NCBI GenBank assembly: GCA_003667245.1
Contig: RCNN01000457.1
Coordinates: 1 to 24,080 of the forward strand
Direction: 5' to 3'
Length of the DNA: 24,080 nucleotides
Source of the DNA: Heterostelium multicystogenum
Lineage: Eukaryota > Evosea > Eumycetozoa > Acytosteliales > Acytosteliaceae
Position numbers and translations under genes: made by a program. Under the pieces are notes generated by a model. It ran no database searches, was not told where the DNA came from, and saw only the letters and a program-made list of their open reading frames with translations. Each line of letters starts with the position of its first letter. The first letter of the stretch is position 1. Shown here one piece after another: positions 20,108 to 24,080 of the stretch.

Positions 20108-21767
20108 GAAGAAAGTGCGCCGCTGGGTTGAACGGGAGGCGCTGCACTGGCGGCAGCTTTAGTGGTACTCATCAGCCAGAGGCTGCGGATAAAGATCCAG
20201 ATCATGGTGAGTATGGCGATGATCGCGATTCAGCATGAACACATCGTTGTAGGCCATCACATTCGCCTCGCGGGTGGCGGCCGTGGCCAGGCTGCGAAAT
20301 GCCCATGAGGTTTGCGCAGCTCGGGGTCGGCGATCACCCCGCCATAGGCCGAGCCGCCGCTGGCAACACGCGCCGCCACACGCGGGTCGAGCAAAGTCAG
20401 GTGTTCGACGATCATGCTGGAATGGAATTTTTCCCGCACGATCTGGAACGTACCGAGCAATGCCGCGCCGATCAGGCCGCCAAGGTTCTGGCAGATCCCG
20501 AAACAGCACCGAGAAACTCACCAGGTTCCTGGGGTTGGTCAGTACGTTCTTCGTGCCCAGGACCATGGTCGGCCCGAGGAAGAACGTGCCGCCAAAGCCT
20601 AGCAGGAACTGGCTGATGTACATGTTTTGCGGACGCGTGAGGTTGCTGGAGAAACTGTCCATCACCGAGCCCACGGCCATGAAGGCCAGGGAGATGATCA
20701 GCGGCATCAGCAAATGCGCGGGGTTGATGGTCAGCGCGCTCACGGCCAGGCCGGCAATCGCCCCCGCCAGCATCACCCAATACAGCGTGCGCATCTGCTC
20801 GTTGCTCATGTTCAGCATCTGCATGAAGCCCACGGCACCGGTGGACTGCTCCGAAAGCACCATGCGAATCAGCACCACCGCCAGCGCCAGGCGAATCATC
20901 GCCCCGCTGCCCAGCCAACGGGTCATCAGCAACGGGTTCGAGCGGTTATGTTCGATGGCCAGGCCGGCCATGATCAGCACCAGCGAGCAGGCCGAGGCGA
21001 TACCGATCCACGGCGCTTCCAGCCACCAGTCGATACGGCCCAGGGACAGCACGGCGCAGAGCAAGGCAACGCCGGTGGCGAGGATAGCAAAGGTCAGGAA
21101 GTCGAGTTTTTCGAAAGTCTTGAAGCGGTCGCCCCGGTGGCAGCTTGAGCAGGAACACACAGCCCAGGCAGGTCAGGGCCATGCCCAGTTCGAACAGGTA
21201 CAGGCCGCGCCATTCGGCGATTTGCAGCAGGTCTTCGGAGAACAGTCGGGCCAGGGGCAACGCCAATTGCGCGGTGCCCAGGCCGAGCACCAGGGCCTTC
21301 ATCCGCCACTTTGCGGGAAAGGCCTGGATCATGTAGTACAGGCCCAGGGAACTGAGGGCGGCGCCGACCATGGCCGTGGGCCGCGCGTACGGCGATGGCC
21401 GAGCTGAGGTCGTTGACGAACAGGTGGCCGAAGGTGACCAGGGCGTAGAGCACCAGGAACACTTCGGTGAACGCACGCAGGCCGAATTGCTGGCGGAATT
21501 TTACCAGCAGCAGGTTCATGGAGACGTTGGTCATGACGTAGGCGGCGGGAGCCAGGCCATCTCGGCCGTCGTGGCCCCCAGGGCGCCCTGGAGGTACACA
21601 AGGTTGGCGATCACCAGCGAGTTGCCGAGGCCACCGGTGATTGCCACCAGTACGCCAACGAGGGCGTAGGCCCAGCGCTTGCGGGTGGAATGCAGCGGCG
21701 TCGACGGCGAGCCCGGCAGGCTCGGGCGCTCGTGGGGCTGCCAGGTGTGGGGGGTGTATTTGTCCAT
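20104..21767 (-). CDS. EmrB/QacA-type DHA2 drug:H+ antiporter (MFS, 14 TM)
   Basis: This inner-membrane multidrug exporter of the major facilitator superfamily has about 550 residues. After a hydrophilic N-terminus (MDKYTPHTWQPHERPSLPGS) come many hydrophobic segments. Examples are YALVGVLVAITGGLGNSLVI, AYVMTNVSMNLLLVKFRQQF, FEKLDFLTFAILATGVALLC, IRLALAVVLIRMVLSEQSTG and MYISQFLLGFGGTFFLGPTM. The final helix runs through IAIIAILTMIWIFIRSLWL into a Ser/Ala/Pro tail (STTKAAASAAPPVQPSGALS), which I read across a frame change near 20228. Other indels lie near 20297, 20505, 21135, 21385 and 21550. Start ATG 21767-21765 has only a weak AAGG ribosome site. It forms an operon with the adaptor; substrates are unknown. 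Confidence 0.9.
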
Positions 21768-21878
21768 TCGGTGGCCTTGATGACCGGCGTTTGGGGCCGG
21801 TGGAACGGTTACTCAGGGAGTAGTAAACCTGAGTGGAGTTCAACTTGCCATCCTGGGAGGGATTTGGGCGGTTGGGGT

Positions 21879-22419
21879 GCATATCCGTTGCTGCGGTAAC
21901 GGCTGCTTATGGTTCCGCTCTTACAGCGGCTCACTTCTTAACAGCGCAAAAGTAAGCAAAACGCTCTTGCCCCACCACTCGGCACCTCGCTAATGCTCGG
22001 TGTGCCCGCACTCCGGCCAGCGTGGTTAACGGGGCCCTAAGATCAAGATCAAAAAGCAAGAGCACAGCGGCCTACCGGCCGGCTTGAGTGTTGTAAATCA
22101 ACAGCTAAAGCGGGCACGGTCAAATGTGGGAGCGGGCTTGCTCGCGAAGGTCGTTAACGATGACGCGGGCATCCTGAATGAACGCGGCGCTCTCAGGTTC
22201 TTCGCGAGCAAGCCCGCTCCCACAGAAAAGCAGCTCTGCTTTCGCCCTGGATCTTGCCTCTGTTTTTAACACTCAAGCCGGCCGGTAGGCCGCTGTGCTT
22301 TTGCTTTTTGACCTTGATCTGACTGCCCCAATGAGCCCGAGGCCGAACGCAGGCAGTGCGAAGCGGGCCGCTGTAAGAGCGGAACGATAAGCGGCCCGTT
22401 ACCGAAATAACGGATATGC
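21879..22419. repeat. Nested inverted-repeat element (about 541 bases) with a REP pair at its centre
   Basis: The outer arms are 21879-21930 and 22367-22419, both beginning GCATATCCGTT when read inward. Inner arms at 22040-22092 and 22268-22320 are nearly identical inverted copies of about 53 bases containing CACAGCGGCCTACCGGCCGG. A complete REP pair lies in the middle. The outer-to-inner spacers differ in length and sequence (about 109 and 46 bases). It fills the gap between the divergent SLC13 gene's 3' end and the MFS gene's 5' end. I recall similar long intergenic repeats from the P. fluorescens group. No credible gene lies within it. Confidence 0.8.
22125..22224. repeat. Paired REP element (GCGGGCTTGCTCGCGAA family), copy 5
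   Basis: Two head-outward inverted REP units (TGTGGGAGCGGGCTTG... and complement ending GCTCCCACA) form the centre of the larger nested element. Confidence 0.9.
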
Positions 22420-22427
22420 CCCCCACC

Positions 22428-23922
22428 TCAAATCCACCCCAACCAACTCCAATACGTAGCCGCAAACACCAAACATCAACCCATACCCAATCAACGTCAC
22501 CAAAATCCCGACCTTGGCAAACTGCCGCGCGGTAAACGTGCCGGTCCCCAAACACACCATATTCTGCGGCGCATTGATGGGCAGGATAAACCCGTAGCTC
22601 ATCACAAACCCCAGCAACATCGTCATCCCCAGCCGACTGAACTCCCCGGCAACGTCTGCAACACCGCAATCAAAATCGGCAACAACGCCGAGGTCAACGC
22701 CGTGGCACTGGCAAACCCCAATGAATCACGATCAAAAACACCCCCAGAATCGCAAACACCCCCAGCGGCCCCACCTGGTCCAACCCGGTATGCGCCACCA
22801 CCTGCGACCCCAGCCACTGCCCCGCCTGGGTGGTCAGCAACGCCGTACCCAGGCTGATGCCAACCCCAAACACAATCACCGTGCCCCACGGAATCCGCGA
22901 CTGCACATCCTTCCAGGTCATCACCCCGATCCCCGGCATCAGCAAGAACACCAGCCCGGCATACGTCGTCGAGGTCGTATCAAAAGCTGTGCAACCGCCC
23001 CTCAGTCGCCCACGCCAGCAACAGCAGCACCGACACCGTCAGCAAGCGCTTCTCTGCGGCCCCGTCATCGGCCCGATGTCCAACAGCGATTGCGCCACCG
23101 CCTCCTTGCCTCCGGGAATGCTGTCACTCTCCGGCGGCAGCAGCTTCAACACCAAAAACAAACAACACCGCCGACATGATCAGCGCCCACGGCGCCCCGG
23201 CGATCAACCAGTCGATCCACGACACCCGCTGCCCCAGCATTCTTGTCCATGGAAGCCAACCGTCAGCAGGTTCTGCGCCGCCGCCGTCTGGATACCGACG
23301 TTCCAGATGCTCGTACCTGGGCCACGACGATCATGATCCCGGCCGCAATATTCGAACGCTTGTCCACGCCAAAACGCGGCAAATCACCCCCATCATGATC
23401 GGCACCACACACGCACTGCGGGCCGTGGCGCTGGGCACCACCCAGGCTCCAAGAGGATGGTCACGGCGACTGCCCCGACGAGAATGCCCCGGGTGCTGGT
23501 AACCCCCACGCGGGTCAGGGTGACCAAACGCGAATGCGCCGGTCCAGCCCGGTATGGGTCATGGCTGCGGCGATAAACAGCGCGCGCGGCACCAGCGCCA
23601 GCGCCGGGTTGGAAAAACCCCGTCAACGCCATGCTGATCGCCGGGCTGGAACCGATCAGGTGCGTCGGGTCTTGCAGCGACGGCGCAGTGCGAGCAAAAA
23701 CGCCATCAACGAGGTGATCATGATCGCGCTGGCCTCGTAGGAGACCGCTTCGGTGATCCATACCCCACCGCAAAACGCGAGATCGCCAGCATCCGGTGCC
23801 CGGCCACCGGCAAGTCGGCCGGCAGCGGCAAACAGCAGCACGCCGACCATCACCAGTACACGCCGACCACCCAGGCCCAGGGGCAACTTGAATGAAGCAG
23901 CTGTTGTTGCGGGGGCACTCAT
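22428..23922 (-). CDS. SLC13/DASS-family sodium-coupled anion (dicarboxylate) transporter
   Basis: This inner-membrane symporter of the divalent anion:Na+ family has about 498 residues. Diagnostic blocks are ITEAVSYEASAIMITSLMAF near the N-terminus, SIWNVGIQTAAAQNL, GTVIVFGVGISLGTALL, the second Na+/substrate signature HLGFASATALTSALLPI and the C-terminal LPINAPQNMVCLGTGTF. Start ATG 23922-23920 follows GGAG. Near 22455 the direct frame runs on into the neighbouring repeat and stops at 22399. One base shift instead gives LVFAATYWSWLGWI and TGA at 22430-22428, which looks like the normal DASS ending, so I use that stop. About ten other frame changes are present (for example near 23830, 23615, 23440, 23250, 22990, 22715). 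Likely substrates are dicarboxylates, unproven. Confidence 0.87.
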
Positions 23923-24002
23923 GGGGTCTCCGTCGGCCCCGTGAAATCTGGCCCACAGCATGAGGCAAAGCGTCACGCCGGTGGTTGACGGGTATCAAGT
24001 GG

Positions 24003-24080
24003 CTAGGCCAATAACTGGGTCAACACCGCTCGCAACTTGCCGGGCTTGACCGGCTTGTTCAGCAATGGCACGTCCAGGCG
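24003..24080 (-). CDS. C-terminal end of a response-regulator receiver domain (probably hybrid sensor kinase), partial
   Basis: Only the last 25 codons are in the window. They read RLDVPLLNKPVKPGKLRAVL followed by TQLLA and TAG. The Lys-Pro of LLNKPV is the conserved lysine and cis-proline turn at the end of beta-5 in receiver domains, and the rest fits the closing helix alpha-5. A receiver at the extreme C-terminus suggests a hybrid histidine kinase, but a lone response regulator would look the same. It precedes the SLC13 gene on the same strand by about 80 bases and could control it. Confidence 0.7.
   Translation of the reverse strand, partial: RLDVPLLNKPVKPGKLRAVLTQLLA

Noticed and set aside
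20274..21407. A 377-codon plus-strand frame opposite the MFS gene
   Set aside because: The minus strand encodes an unmistakable 14-helix transporter; the plus-strand product is Arg/Pro-rich and featureless.
22084..22269. Small open frame inside the nested repeat
   Set aside because: It consists of REP sequence and has no ribosome site or family likeness.
22399..22427. Extension of the SLC13 protein into the repeat, ending at 22399
   Set aside because: A single-base shift near 22455 restores a normal hydrophobic family ending (YWSWLGWI) with a stop at 22428, so the extension is probably a frameshift artefact.

Overview
The window looks like chromosome from a Pseudomonas of the fluorescens group. 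The evidence is high G+C coding sequence, OprD-type porin, NodT-type efflux lipoprotein, paired REP elements with the GCGGGCTTGCTCGCGAA core, and a pyd pyrimidine-catabolism cluster in its usual pseudomonad order. The sequence is draft quality: almost every gene carries single-base insertions or deletions, many in short homopolymer runs. Each gene is therefore annotated across its full inferred span, and the frame changes are treated as probable sequencing errors.

Region 1 (1-829) is the 3' part of an outer-membrane efflux lipoprotein. Region 2 (953-9542) is a complete reductive pyrimidine degradation locus. A leftward pair (pydC amidohydrolase and an NCS1 nucleobase permease) diverges across an AT-rich 606-base regulatory gap from a rightward operon (pydB dihydropyrimidinase, pydX and pydA dihydropyrimidine dehydrogenase subunits). 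A RutR-like TetR regulator converges on pydA from the far side. Together these would import uracil or thymine, reduce it, open the ring and release beta-alanine or beta-aminoisobutyrate, CO2 and ammonia.

Region 3 (9687-11384) holds a GNAT acetyltransferase and a copC-copD copper pair. Region 4 (11397-18821) is a hexuronate oxidation and uptake locus: an OprD-family porin, uronate dehydrogenase, an SMP-30 lactonase, a three-gene TRAP transporter and an aldose-1-epimerase-like protein. The porin gene and udh each have a sigma70-like promoter followed at nearly the same distance by the same 19-base motif, which suggests one GntR-type repressor controls both. The dehydratases needed downstream of the aldarates are not in the window.

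Region 5 (18946-21767, leftward) is an EmrB/EmrA-like drug-efflux pair with overlapping start and stop codons. Region 6 is a 541-base nested inverted-repeat element, then a leftward SLC13/DASS anion transporter and the last 25 codons of a response-regulator receiver domain at the right edge.

I found no RNA gene, CRISPR array, insertion-sequence transposase or prophage. The most unusual structures are non-coding: two REP elements whose left half is amplified as a tandem array, one REP pair in reversed orientation inside the pyd operon, the nested palindrome, and the shared operator motif.
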